Part shown: piece after piece, positions 42,970-56,536 of the stretch
Position numbering within the stretch: the first letter of the stretch is position 1
Layout of the letters: each line of letters starts with the position of its first letter
NCBI GenBank assembly: GCA_032622095.1
Contig: CP136069.1
Location: 14,866,450 to 14,930,449 of the forward strand
Source: Siphonodentalium dalli
Lineage: Eukaryota; Mollusca; Scaphopoda; Gadilida; Siphonodentaliidae
DNA length: 64,000 nt
Direction of reading: 5' to 3'
Translations under genes and position numbers: made by a program
The notes under the pieces: generated by a model
Seen by the model: the letters and a program-made list of their open reading frames with translations, nothing else
The model's database searches: none
Told to the model about the DNA's origin: nothing

Positions 42970-43279
42970 GGTGGTAGTGATTGTGCTGATGATGATGGTG
43001 TTGTTGATGATGATGACGATGTGGTGGTGACGATGATGATGGTGATGGTGGTGATGATGATCTGATGATGGTGATGATGATGGCAATGATGATTATGATG
43101 ATGACGATGATTGCGATGATGGTGTGATGATGATGATGATGATGACAATGGTGTGATTGTGATGATGAAGATGGTGATGATGATGATGATGATGGTGGTC
43201 TGATGGTGATGAAGATGTTGATGATGATGATGATGACGACGACGACGACGATGATGATGATGGTGGTGGTGGTGGTGTG
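42168..43279. repeat. 1.1-kb GAT trinucleotide array
   Basis: Nearly pure GAT/GGT/GAC variants of one triplet repeat. All long His-, Ser-, Ile- or Asp-rich frames here are produced by the triplet and are not genes. Confidence 0.95.
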
Positions 43280-43552
43280 ATGGTGACCCTTTCTGTCTCA
43301 GCTAACATCTGTTTCTCAGTATACCCTCTACATGTACATACTGTGGATCGGTGAATAAAACGTACACTAATTAATTTGATCGTACGTGACACGTAATGGA
43401 GCAACCACCAAGTTGATCATTAAGTTCAATGTTACAATAATTATAGGATGTTCCGTACAGGGTACTTCTTGTGCTACACCACTCGGAGAAATGTCTGTGT
43501 CGTCACACAAATACCATGCTAGAACTTGGATTGCTTTATTCGTAATCGTATA
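43280..43552. other. Spacer without recognised gene
   Basis: No supported feature. Confidence 0.4.
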
Positions 43553-43899
43553 TAGTCACCAATAGCCGGGTTACCACCGTAGTAATGGACATTGCCCATA
43601 TAGTGAGCTATTCAAACCCAGCATTAAAATCATGGTTATGATCAGTCCAAACATATGAGTAAAGTTCGAACATAAGATAATAATAGCTGAGAATCTGGTG
43701 TGAATTGAACTGTGGTGGGCCTCAAGCATATCTACCCCTGCACGTCAGAACAAAATTATGCCATGAAATGGCATAATTAGCTTGAGGACGGAAATGAACC
43801 ATCATCCCACAGCGAAATCAACCAGGCCTGTTGGGTTTGAATAGTTCACTAGATGGGCAATGTCAGGTACTACGGTAGTAACCCAGCTATTGGTGACTA
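43553..43899. mobile_element. Inverted-repeat element with TA duplication (Tc1/mariner-like MITE)
   Basis: The left arm TAGTCACCAATAGCCGGGTT is mirrored, with mismatches, by AACCCAGCTATTGGTGACTA ending at 43899. Pairing extends about 70 bp inward to TTCAAACCCA/TGGGTTTGAA. TA lies on both sides. There is no transposase. Confidence 0.65.
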
Positions 43900-43901
43900 T
43901 A

Positions 43902-46416
43902 TGAGCCATTATCAATTTTGGCGCACATTCTTGTCATTTGACACCAGCGTCTTCCAGACAAGATATATGCTGACAAATTATGAATTTATATATGGCCCGC
44001 AATGAGTTCTATAAAATATATACCGTATACCTGTCGTGTAGCGGTATATTCACTCCCTACTCGTCACTTTTATAGCTGAATTTTCTCTAAAACTCATGTC
44101 CCAATTTCAAACTTTCGAGTTTGCTCATCCGTCTATAGATATTGTTCAAAATAATTACGGAACTTTCATGTGTAATCGAACAATAGTCATTGCTCTTAAT
44201 GATAATAAACCATAGGCCATCAATATCCACATATTTTTTGTTCGTGACATCTTGTTCCTCATCTCAATGTCTCTTCTGTAACGAAGTGGTATAAGAGCAA
44301 AATAATAGACCCTACCTGTAAATTGTAAATTACACCACTTGCCTTATAAAAGTGAGAACAAATGTTATGTTGAAAAATGTGCGCAGATTTGGAATTTTCA
44401 GAAACAGTCGCGAAATAAATATTTAAAAAGCGTCTGAAATGTAAATGAATTGATCGATATAACCACGGACCTCAGTATCTCTAACTCATTTTTGAAGTGA
44501 TGTTTCTGAGTCATTTTGATTGCCACATTATCTCCCGGCTGAAGGGAGAAACAGTTACAGGAATGACCAGTTTTGTTACTGGAAATATAACATTACATTG
44601 AGATCAGACTATTTGAAATATAGGCGCCTAAATTTTAAGTGGAATTACGTGCAAACTGTTGGGTATCTTATTAACTTTGAATTTTAGTGAAGAAGTTATA
44701 TTGCTATGAGACACCATTTGCTGGGGTGGTGTATCATTTGAAATCTCGTTACGGGAAATACTTGAATTGTTATAGGATGTAACAGTGTTACCTAAAACGG
44801 AGTTAGTTTTGAATAAAATCGGCTTTTAGTCACTTTGTCGACTTCCTGCTCTTAGTCTGATATGAACGAACACAATGATAATATACCATACATCTTCTAC
44901 ATGTGAGACGTATCAAATGGTGCTTTCGTTACATGAAATACTCTGCGAGTAACACGATGGACGACAGTGTGTTACATGGATTATACTATTGTAATTAATA
45001 GCTAGAAATCGTTTGTTATTCTGTTCAGCATTAGTTTACTATGTGTAGGTATTTCATATTTAGATGGGCAGTGTAAAACTGATTTGGAAATATCGAAGTT
45101 AACAAGATATTGATACATTTTCAGCACAAATACACGTTACACGGAATACTACGATTAGCTGTCACCAATTTAGTATTATAGAGGTATCGAAGGTATCGAA
45201 CAAGTTTGAACGCCGTGAGCCGTAGCAGATTGCTTAAACTCACTTTATTATTCATACCTATACATTGTGCTTCATAACAAAACTATCATTAATATTGAGA
45301 GCATTGCCATTTAGATTGTGATGAGCTCGGCTTTGTGATTTACCAGCCGCTTTAAAAATTGTCATGTGCACACTTTCGGTAGCCATCGCATCCGTATTCG
45401 GTTAATCGGTTATGTATATATCTTGATATAATTGTAAGCCTTTTGTCCGCCAATCGATCTAACGTTGATAGCATATGCCTTCCGCTCGGAGTGTGCTCAA
45501 AATTTAAATAGGGATGTGTCCCCAAAGCATAAAACATTCGCATCTCTTATTAGCCAGCTGTTTTTTTTCAAAAGTCTTCTGGACTGTTTGGAACCAACCC
45601 ATGAATGTAAATTGTGCAGTTTCGTACATAATTGCCTTTTATACATAATGCCGTTTAATCAATTATCGCCTTGCTTCATCGATTATAAGGTTTACAGAGG
45701 CACCCCTAACTAGGATGGGGGGGTCAACTTTTGTAATAAGTTGGAAGTTTCATGCCTGACATAATATTATTTGGAAATATTCCACAACATATAGGTTTAA
45801 ATTGTTCTCATTGTTGGATTTTCCAACCAGTAATTTTTGTTGCTTTGTTGGAAATAATTTCAGTTGCAAATTTTCCAATCTTAGGAGGGTTGAAAATATC
45901 CAACATATATAGAGCTTAATGTATCAGTTGGAAAGTACCAGTCCAAGGGATGCAGTTAGCAATTTTTAGGATGGGCACCACAACTGGGGCCACCTATCCA
46001 CGCATAAATATTCGGGTGATACGAGTTGTTCATAAACTGCATAAAGTATATAAATTAGAAGAATGCACATTTCTTTGCATGGCCAAAATGATGTTCAGAT
46101 AATTCATGGAGCAGTATACGCCATAAAGGAATTATGCCAATATGTAATGAATTACTGAGTAAAGTTGGAATTTTTGAAAGATTGTTGGCCGAGTAATTTT
46201 CTCAGTGTCCCCGTATATTTAAAGGTTTCGCACACTGCTTATTATTAAAGTTTGAAATGTCAGTGATACACTATAACGGTATTGTAAAGGCCATATGTGC
46301 AAATGTTTGGAAGATATCCTTAGTTAGATATCCTTAGTTGTGATTAGTTTAGTGTTTTCCGTGAAACATATTTCAAATTATCATTTGCAAAGCATTCTGT
46401 TCTCTCTTCATTAGCC
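43902..46416. other. Spacer without recognised gene
   Basis: About 2.5 kb with no recognised gene. Around 45730-45950 short TTGGAAA/TTTCCAA motifs recur in both orientations, perhaps an old inverted-repeat element. I could not define its ends. Confidence 0.4.
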
Positions 46417-48114
46417 TGTTTTGGACACGATGTTGATCCTAGTGTTTCCGTTTGTGTGCATCTCTGCGTGAGAGTCGGTGCCCTTTATGCGATTTCGGTT
46501 ACACGTATATGCACATAAATCACATATGCGCGTATCTGCCACATCGATCACCACTGGTTGAACATAATCTTTCCAGTTAAAGGTTAAATGTTAGACTTCG
46601 GACATAAATCTTGACTTATTCTTAACCTTAAATTCCTGTTTATCTACATGCACGCACGTGTCGTGTAACTTAACCTCAAATTAGTTCTCATGAAACGCTC
46701 CCCGTAACATAATTCAGTTGAGATGTTATGTAGGTTACATGCATGATGCATTAAATATCAGCATCTATTTTGTTTCTCTGGTGACTCAGCGCGAGTGATC
46801 TGAATGGTCCAGTTGGCCCACGATTGTAATTCACGTATGACATATCTGATATATACATGTACATCGCTAGTACATGCTCCACTTTGTGTATCAGGACGGT
46901 GTGCATGCAGTTACGACAGAAGGCAGCGGAGCGCACTACATGTATATATTGTCTCCACAAACTTCATTATATATGGCGAATTCTTCATTTCAGCCATATA
47001 TTTTCCTTCTGTTTTGGAAAAATACCTGTTCGATATCCCATTTTAATCGTGTTTTGTGTCGAATAAGACAATTATGAAAAAGTATGTAATTTAACAATAA
47101 AAGCCCACTTATCGTTTGTGTGACAAGAGAATGGGTATTTGACAGAAACTCTTTAACAAGTGAGCTCCCGAATATATTAAACTGCTCTTCCTTCCTCGAC
47201 ATGGATCTGGAAGAGTCCAAACTTTATGCACAGGCTACGTATGGTGTGTAACACATCTGTCTTTAATGTAACATATGCCATTTGAAATCCCACAGTAATT
47301 TATGAAATAACCATATCCATGTTGCATTATACACGACAAACTGCGGAATTTGTATTAGTGTTGCGTTATACTCGAAATGCGACATATTTGTCGTTTAGTG
47401 TGATATCAGCCGCACCGGTATGCTCAAAGTTTCTATCCTGTAACGACTGCTGTCTGTAATGTAACTTTGATGTCCTCCCTTTAACACGGGGAATAATGAC
47501 TTTTAAAAATGCTAAGTTATATGATTCCAAGGGAGTTATTTTGAATGGCCAGTGGTTTGGCCCTATCGGGTTCAGATCATTAAACCAATACTCAATATGA
47601 TACCATATTCTCTCTTGATGCAATATTTGGTATCGGCAAAATGTTATTTTTGAACACAGTTGATATTACACATGGACAAGGCATGATTTAACACCATACA
47701 ATGTGAAAAATCTTATTTATTCGTTGTAATATAACCCAATTTGACATGTTCGAGTTATAAACTGAAGTAATTCCATTATTTCTTAATAACAGCCATAAAA
47801 GAGTGGTTGTTACAGTATATACATTATATATGTATAGCTGATATCCACAACCCAATCATATACGAATTATATGTGGTTAAGCCACCATTTTAGTATTTTA
47901 ATGACCCATAATGTCTATTTGTTCCAAGCGATCACCAAATTACGTGTTCTACCAACTTATTGTTTTCATTTTTTACCAGACTGAAATATGCGCCAAAATT
48001 GATAATGACTCATATACGATTACGAATATATCAATTCAAGTTATAACATGGTATTTTAGTGTGATGACACAGACATTTATCCGAGTCGTGCAGCACATGT
48101 AGTACCCTGTATGC

Positions 48115-48167
<53 letters not shown>

Positions 48168-48640
48168 AGCAGAAGTTTCCTTAGAATTAATGGACGGAAA
48201 TGGAATGCCTTTAATATTTGTATTATTTGAGTCGGACATAGATTACCTTAACTGCAGGCAATCAATGCAATATATGTAAACTATGTAGAAAAAGAAATTA
48301 TTGAATGAAGTGTAGTGAATATGATGCGTCACTTTAATATTTGAGTCGGACATAGCCTACCTTACCTGAAGGCAATCAATGCAATAAGTGATGTAGAAAC
48401 AGAATTTATTGAATGAAGTGTATCGAATATGAAGCGTCATTTTAATGCAATATCGATTGGGTGGATGAGAAATGTCACTTTAATAGTTAAAGATGATATA
48501 CATATAGAATTATAGATTATCCCCATTGAAGACGATCAATGCAATGAACAGTGTAGAAATGGAGAAAATGTTGCCTGAATGAATCAGTGTGTGAACATAA
48601 AGTCTCACTTTAATGTTTTTTTTTTTGGCCGTTTATGCCA

Positions 48641-49680
48641 AAAGAACTTGTTCCCAACTACATGTCATTGTTAACATCCATGACAAATTTCACGAAGATC
48701 AGGCCAAAGGTACGACATTATTATACTAGTAGCCCGTGCCAAAGGATTTAGTCATGCAAAGAGTAAAACCCAAGATGGCTGCTGGCGCCATGTTTTTTGG
48801 CCGAATTACCCCAAAAGGACTCGTTCCTATCTGCATGTCATTGTTAACACCCATGACAAATTTCATGAAGATCCAACTAAAGCTACAATCTGTAGCCTGC
48901 GCCAAAACATTTAGTCATGCAAAGAGTAAAATCCAAGATGGCTGCTGGCGGCCATGTTTTTTTTTATCGAACAACCCAAAAATTACTTGTTCCCATCTAC
49001 ATGTCAATATTAACATCCATGACAAATTTCATGAAGATCAGACTAAAGGCACAACCTTGAAATCCAAGATGGCCGCCAAGATGTTTTTCGATCGAAAGAC
49101 CCCAAAAAGATTCGTTCCCATCTACCCTGCTGGGAAAAACAAGTGTCCACTTAACCACGGTGCGGTTAGCATTGCCACCGCGGCCGAAATGCAACTACAC
49201 CGTGGCTCCACTGGCTAACTACAGTTGGGCATTGGTTTATTTGCCATTCGGCCATGGTGTAGTTGCCGCTGTGTACATTCATCAAACTGAAAAAGACAAT
49301 ACAAACCAGAAATCTAGCCACGGTGTACATACCATTTGACCCCGTTGTAGTTACTTTTTGGCCATGGTGTACATGTGTACCTGTCGTTCGGCCGCGGTGT
49401 ACATGTACTTGTCGCTCGGCCGCGGAGCTCAACTGCAGTTACAAACTCTGACACTGCGGTCGAATGGCAAATACACCGCGGTGCCAATTTAAACTTGTTT
49501 TGTCCAGCAGGGTACATGTCAATGTCAATATTCATGACAAATTTCAAAGAGATCAGACTAAAGGCACAACCTGTTGCCCGCGACAAAGTAAATTGTTGAC
49601 GGACACACAGACACACGGATGACGGACGCCAACCCATGGCAATAGCTCAAACTTACAAAGTAAGTTGAGCTAATAAAACG
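48641..49680 (+). repeat. Degenerate tandem repeat (CATGACAAATTTCATGAAGA units) with transposon-like tail
   Basis: Units of roughly 160 bp share TGTTCCCATCTACATGTCA, CATGACAAATTTCATGAAGA, TTTAGTCATGCAAAGAGTAA and CCAAGATGGCTGCTGGCG (units near 48655, 48828 and 48985, and a fourth split around the inserted 49125-49512 element). The block ends GACGGACACACAGACACACG, CATGGCAATAGCTCA and GTAAGTTGAGCTAATAAAA. This kind of tail is common in molluscan interspersed repeats. The 160-aa open frame over it is repeat-derived. Confidence 0.7.
49125..49512. mobile_element. TA-flanked inverted-repeat element (Tc1/mariner-like MITE), copy 1
   Basis: The left end CCCTGCTGGGAAAAACAAGT is mirrored by ACTTGTTTTGTCCAGCAGGG. 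TA flanks both sides (49123-49124 and 49513-49514). The insertion splits the repeat motif CCCATCTA|CATGTCAA of the surrounding tandem repeat, which proves it. The interior is rich in GGCCGCGGTGTACATG-like boxes in both orientations. Confidence 0.8.
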
Positions 49681-49944
49681 GGATGCGTTGGAATTTTGCA
49701 AAATGAATAAAATGAAAACCGTCGGGAGCTCTGAAATAGGGGTGGGCGGGTCACCGGAAACACAGGTATATATTTTGTTGGCTTTACTACTTCGGGGTTC
49801 ATGCAGTTTGCTAATTTTGTCTTGCGGTCAAAATCCGATGACCACATTGAACCCGCCGTTCATTTCTTATATAATACAGCAGTATTACATGTACTAGTAC
49901 ATGGGGTGACACCACTATAGAGGGGTCAATTAAATCTAGGGAAG

Positions 49945-51010
49945 TCGATAGCCGGGAGGTACTGCAGTGTACTGGTCTCTCGTGCTAGCGGGCCGGGGAT
50001 CGCAACCTGGTCAGGGTGTTCTGACAAAAATCAGAACTCAGTCAGATACCAAGTTTGTAAAGCTGAAAAGTCTCATTTGAGATCACTGAATAAAGATCCG
50101 AATGCAAAAATACCGACTTCCCCCATTACAACATCTATCCAGGTAGTCTGTTGTTGTGCAGTATGCTGTCTGGTTGGGGTGCGGACATTAGTGGCTGACC
50201 TGTGTACATGCCTCGGGGTATCTGGAGAAGTCAGCCCAAAACAAGGTCGGCCACAAGAGAAGTCGGTCCGGGTAAATTAAAGATTGGTCAAGAAAAGTCG
50301 GCCCCATTATTATTTTACTGCTTGTTAATGCATATGGCACAATAAGATGAGACCAACATTTCGCCACATGGTGTCATAAGGGATTATATCACCTCGTAGC
50401 ATTCCATTTTATGTGACCATGTTTTGGTCACCTGGTGTCAAGGAGGATTATATCACCTCCTGGCAATCCATTTGCTTATCGCGCACTGTCATGGCTTTAT
50501 GCAGATATGACGATAGGGTTCGTTAAACGGAAATTTAAATCTGTACCGGAAAAATAGCCATATATACAAGACATGGCATTAGACCAGATACGAACCTTCA
50601 CACTTAGTCAGCCAATTAATCTATAGACCTAAACAATGTCCTGTCATAATTATAATGGGCGTCGCACCAGAGGGATTTACACATGGAAGCAGTCAACGAA
50701 ACGCCGATAAAGATCAACACTAAGTCATATACAATGTATTGTTGAACAAGGTTTCCATGACACCTGCTATACATGTATGTTACTCAATTGAGTAAACATG
50801 TCACTAACTGATGTTAATAGCTGGGCCGACTTCGTACGGGGCCGAGTTCTGGGCCGACTTCTTTGACGCCGACTTCGTAGCGGGGCCGACTTCTCCTGTA
50901 TTCCGCCTTGGTGTGTGCATATTAAAGAACGCTACTGCAGTCGCCACAGTGTTATACAGTTACTAGTACTCGGCCGTGGTAGCACTTGGACCCGACAGGA
51001 ATGATTAACA
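49945..51010 (+). repeat. SINE copy split by inserted DNA
   Basis: 49945-50106 and 50911-51000 together match the uninterrupted repeat at 2606-2860. About 800 bp of other sequence with several GAAGTCGGCC / GGCCGACTTC boxes lies between. A B-box-like GGGGATCGCAACC is at about 50005. Confidence 0.5.
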
Positions 51011-53638
51011 GCCCGAGTGCCTATTTATAGACCCGAGACGGAGTTAACCATTCCTGGAAGGCTGTAAAGAAACCAAGGCGCCCTACAAAATCATGCTATT
51101 ACTATTATTACCACACCGTCCTGGTGTGAGCATGCTTTAATGAAAACAAAGCTTAGCGCTCGCTTCTGTTCAAAGTGATAACAATATTAAGTATTAACGT
51201 TGTTAACGTTGGACTCAACAGAAAGATCAGACTTTAATTTTTGAGGCACGCGATCGCTCTTGCGCACCATCGCGCGTCTAAAATTGAAAACCAGTGAGCG
51301 ATCAATTGCGCGCCTAGGCCAAATACGGAGAGCGTACAAGTATAAAGAAACAGCTTGAATGTTGTAGCAAAATATCAAATGAATTCTCCAAAACCAACAT
51401 TCATTGTCGGCATTCATCAAAAGGTGATCCCTCGTGTCACGATGATTGGCAGTTTAAGTTTTTTGAGGTCACACGATGTGAAGTGTCAAATGCACTATCT
51501 GTCTGAGACTGAATGATTCGAAGCTAAAAATACATTTGAACGATTTCTATGTATGGCTTATGACGTCACATAAATTCCTGGAAAATCAAAGCGAGACCAC
51601 GTGGCCGGGAGATGTTACCGTATTTATTTCGTCTGCATTGAATCGGAGTATTAAATTAATTCCTTATTAATAATTATGGATTACAATTAATATAGGAGCA
51701 TGCACAATATGAAAACCAGTGTGTAACATTCACTTGTGCTTATGGATAGTGGATTAAGCAGTGTTAAACCATCAAAGAGTTTCAATGGACATCCATCGTG
51801 AGTAAACTAATTCAATTTACGCAGCATGTATGAATGTATTTCCGCTGTTTATTTTATCTTGATAGAAACCGCGCGGCTGGCCAAAACCCAGCGAGCGGAA
51901 CTATGCGCGCCTACATTTTGTAAACATTTTGTAAACATTTTGTTTTGGACACGATGTTGATCCTAGTGTTTCCGTTTGTGTGCATCTCTGCGTGAGAGTC
52001 GGTGCCCTTTATGCGATTTCGGTTACACGTATATGCACATAAATCACATATGCGCGTATCTGCCACATCGATCACCACTGGTTGAACATAATCTTTCCAG
52101 TTAAAGGTTAAATGTTAGACTTCGGACATAAATCTTGACTTATTCTTAACCTTAAATTCCTGTTTATCTACATGCACGCACGTGTCGTGTAACTTAACCT
52201 CAAATTAGTTCTCATGAAACGCTCCCCGTAACATAATTCAGTTGAGATGTTATGTAGGTTACATGCATGATGCATTAAATATCAGCATCTATTTTGTTTC
52301 TCTGGTGACTCAGCGCGAGTGATCTGAATGGTCCAGTTGGCCCACGATTGTAATTCACGTATGACATATCTGATATATACATGTACATCGCTAGTACATG
52401 CTCCACTTTGTGTATCAGGACGGTGTGCATGCAGTTACGACAGAAGGCAGCGGAGCGCACTACATGTATATATTGTCTCCACAAACTTCATTATATATGG
52501 CGAATTCTTCATTTCAGCCATATATTTTCCTTCTGTTTTGGAAAAATACCTGTTCGATATCCCATTTTAATCGTGTTTTGTGTCGAATAAGACAATTATG
52601 AAAAAGTATGTAATTTAACAATAAAAGCCCACTTATCGTTTGTGTGACAAGAGAATGGGTATTTGACAGAAACTCTTTAACAAGTGAGCTCCCGAATATA
52701 TTAAACTGCTCTTCCTTCCTCGACATGGATCTGGAAGAGTCCAAACTTTATGCACAGGCTACGTATGGTGTGTAACACATCTGTCTTTAATGTAACATAT
52801 GCCATTTGAAATCCCACAGTAATTTATGAAATAACCATATCCATGTTGCATTATACACGACAAACTGCGGAATTTGTATTAGTGTTGCGTTATACTCGAA
52901 ATGCGACATATTTGTCGTTTAGTGTGATATCAGCCGCACCGGTATGCTCAAAGTTTCTATCCTGTAACGACTGCTGTCTGTAATGTAACTTTGATGTCCT
53001 CCCTTTAACACGGGGAATAATGACTTTTAAAAATGCTAAGTTATATGATTCCAAGGGAGTTATTTTGAATGGCCAGTGGTTTGGCCCTATCGGGTTCAGA
53101 TCATTAAACCAATACTCAATATGATACCATATTCTCTCTTGATGCAATATTTGGTATCGGCAAAATGTTATTTTTGAACACAGTTGATATTACACATGGA
53201 CAAGGCATGATTTAACACCATACAATGTGAAAAATCTTATTTATTCGTTGTAATATAACCCAATTTGACATGTTCGAGTTATAAACTGAAGTAATTCCAT
53301 TATTTCTTAATAACAGCCATAAAAGAGTGGTTGTTACAGTATATACATTATATATGTATAGCTGATATCCACAACCCAATCATATACGAATTATATGTGG
53401 TTAAGCCACCATTTTAGTATTTTAATGACCCATAATGTCTATTTGTTCCAAGCGATCACCAAATTACGTGTTCTACCAACTTATTGTTTTCATTTTTTAC
53501 CAGACTGAAATATGCGCCAAAATTGATAATGACTCATATACGATTACGAATATATCAATTCAAGTTATAACATGGTATTTTAGTGTGATGACACAGACAT
53601 TTATCCGAGTCGTGCAGCACATGTAGTACCCTGTATGC

Positions 53639-53693
<55 letters not shown>

Positions 53694-54166
53694 AGCAGAA
53701 GTTTCCTTAGAATTAATGGACGGAAATGGAATGCCTTTAATATTTGTATTATTTGAGTCGGACATAGATTACCTTAACTGCAGGCAATCAATGCAATATA
53801 TGTAAACTATGTAGAAAAAGAAATTATTGAATGAAGTGTAGTGAATATGATGCGTCACTTTAATATTTGAGTCGGACATAGCCTACCTTACCTGAAGGCA
53901 ATCAATGCAATAAGTGATGTAGAAACAGAATTTATTGAATGAAGTGTATCGAATATGAAGCGTCATTTTAATGCAATATCGATTGGGTGGATGAGAAATG
54001 TCACTTTAATAGTTAAAGATGATATACATATAGAATTATAGATTATCCCCATTGAAGACGATCAATGCAATGAACAGTGTAGAAATGGAGAAAATGTTGC
54101 CTGAATGAATCAGTGTGTGAACATAAAGTCTCACTTTAATGTTTTTTTTTTTGGCCGTTTATGCCA

Positions 54167-55206
54167 AAAGAACTTGTTCCCAACTACATGTCATTGTTAA
54201 CATCCATGACAAATTTCACGAAGATCAGGCCAAAGGTACGACATTATTATACTAGTAGCCCGTGCCAAAGGATTTAGTCATGCAAAGAGTAAAACCCAAG
54301 ATGGCTGCTGGCGCCATGTTTTTTGGCCGAATTACCCCAAAAGGACTCGTTCCTATCTGCATGTCATTGTTAACACCCATGACAAATTTCATGAAGATCC
54401 AACTAAAGCTACAATCTGTAGCCTGCGCCAAAACATTTAGTCATGCAAAGAGTAAAATCCAAGATGGCTGCTGGCGGCCATGTTTTTTTTTATCGAACAA
54501 CCCAAAAATTACTTGTTCCCATCTACATGTCAATATTAACATCCATGACAAATTTCATGAAGATCAGACTAAAGGCACAACCTTGAAATCCAAGATGGCC
54601 GCCAAGATGTTTTTCGATCGAAAGACCCCAAAAAGATTCGTTCCCATCTACCCTGCTGGGAAAAACAAGTGTCCACTTAACCACGGTGCGGTTAGCATTG
54701 CCACCGCGGCCGAAATGCAACTACACCGTGGCTCCACTGGCTAACTACAGTTGGGCATTGGTTTATTTGCCATTCGGCCATGGTGTAGTTGCCGCTGTGT
54801 ACATTCATCAAACTGAAAAAGACAATACAAACCAGAAATCTAGCCACGGTGTACATACCATTTGACCCCGTTGTAGTTACTTTTTGGCCATGGTGTACAT
54901 GTGTACCTGTCGTTCGGCCGCGGTGTACATGTACTTGTCGCTCGGCCGCGGAGCTCAACTGCAGTTACAAACTCTGACACTGCGGTCGAATGGCAAATAC
55001 ACCGCGGTGCCAATTTAAACTTGTTTTGTCCAGCAGGGTACATGTCAATGTCAATATTCATGACAAATTTCAAAGAGATCAGACTAAAGGCACAACCTGT
55101 TGCCCGCGACAAAGTAAATTGTTGACGGACACACAGACACACGGATGACGGACGCCAACCCATGGCAATAGCTCAAACTTACAAAGTAAGTTGAGCTAAT
55201 AAAACG
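54167..55206 (+). repeat. Degenerate tandem repeat, second copy
   Basis: Same as 48641-49680, duplicated with the 5.5 kb block. Confidence 0.7.
54651..55038. mobile_element. TA-flanked inverted-repeat element, copy 2
   Basis: Identical ends and TA flanks as 49125-49512. It was duplicated with the block and is not an independent insertion. Confidence 0.8.
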
Positions 55207-55470
55207 GGATGCGTTGGAATTTTGCAAAATGAATAAAATGAAAACCGTCGGGAGCTCTGAAATAGGGGTGGGCGGGTCACCGGAAACACAGGTATATATT
55301 TTGTTGGCTTTACTACTTCGGGGTTCATGCAGTTTGCTAATTTTGTCTTGCGGTCAAAATCCGATGACCACATTGAACCCGCCGTTCATTTCTTATATAA
55401 TACAGCAGTATTACATGTACTAGTACATGGGGTGACACCACTATAGAGGGGTCAATTAAATCTAGGGAAG

Positions 55471-56536
55471 TCGATAGCCGGGAGGTACTGCAGTGTACTG
55501 GTCTCTCGTGCTAGCGGGCCGGGGATCGCAACCTGGTCAGGGTGTTCTGACAAAAATCAGAACTCAGTCAGATACCAAGTTTGTAAAGCTGAAAAGTCTC
55601 ATTTGAGATCACTGAATAAAGATCCGAATGCAAAAATACCGACTTCCCCCATTACAACATCTATCCAGGTAGTCTGTTGTTGTGCAGTATGCTGTCTGGT
55701 TGGGGTGCGGACATTAGTGGCTGACCTGTGTACATGCCTCGGGGTATCTGGAGAAGTCAGCCCAAAACAAGGTCGGCCACAAGAGAAGTCGGTCCGGGTA
55801 AATTAAAGATTGGTCAAGAAAAGTCGGCCCCATTATTATTTTACTGCTTGTTAATGCATATGGCACAATAAGATGAGACCAACATTTCGCCACATGGTGT
55901 CATAAGGGATTATATCACCTCGTAGCATTCCATTTTATGTGACCATGTTTTGGTCACCTGGTGTCAAGGAGGATTATATCACCTCCTGGCAATCCATTTG
56001 CTTATCGCGCACTGTCATGGCTTTATGCAGATATGACGATAGGGTTCGTTAAACGGAAATTTAAATCTGTACCGGAAAAATAGCCATATATACAAGACAT
56101 GGCATTAGACCAGATACGAACCTTCACACTTAGTCAGCCAATTAATCTATAGACCTAAACAATGTCCTGTCATAATTATAATGGGCGTCGCACCAGAGGG
56201 ATTTACACATGGAAGCAGTCAACGAAACGCCGATAAAGATCAACACTAAGTCATATACAATGTATTGTTGAACAAGGTTTCCATGACACCTGCTATACAT
56301 GTATGTTACTCAATTGAGTAAACATGTCACTAACTGATGTTAATAGCTGGGCCGACTTCGTACGGGGCCGAGTTCTGGGCCGACTTCTTTGACGCCGACT
56401 TCGTAGCGGGGCCGACTTCTCCTGTATTCCGCCTTGGTGTGTGCATATTAAAGAACGCTACTGCAGTCGCCACAGTGTTATACAGTTACTAGTACTCGGC
56501 CGTGGTAGCACTTGGACCCGACAGGAATGATTAACA
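55471..56536 (+). repeat. Split SINE, second copy
   Basis: Same as 49945-51010, duplicated with the block. Confidence 0.5.

Larger units (their letters stand above)
46417..51927 (+). repeat. 5.5-kb tandem duplication, copy 1
   Basis: From TGTTTTGGACACGATG to CTACATTTTGTAAACAT. It is repeated at 51941-57453. All matching open frames in the two copies translate identically. The only difference found is 2 bp in an AT run (about 48120-48164). A 13-bp linker of the ATTTTGTAAAC repeat joins the copies. No host gene is recognised in the unit, which holds the repeats listed separately. Confidence 0.9.

Noticed and set aside
42146-43404. Long His-, Ser- and Ile-rich open frames on the minus strand
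   Set aside because: They are three readings of one GAT triplet array, with no start context or unique sequence.
48736-49218. 160-aa frame (duplicated at 54262-54744) as a gene
   Set aside because: It reads through a tandem repeat and a MITE end. Identical translations in both blocks follow from the DNA duplication.
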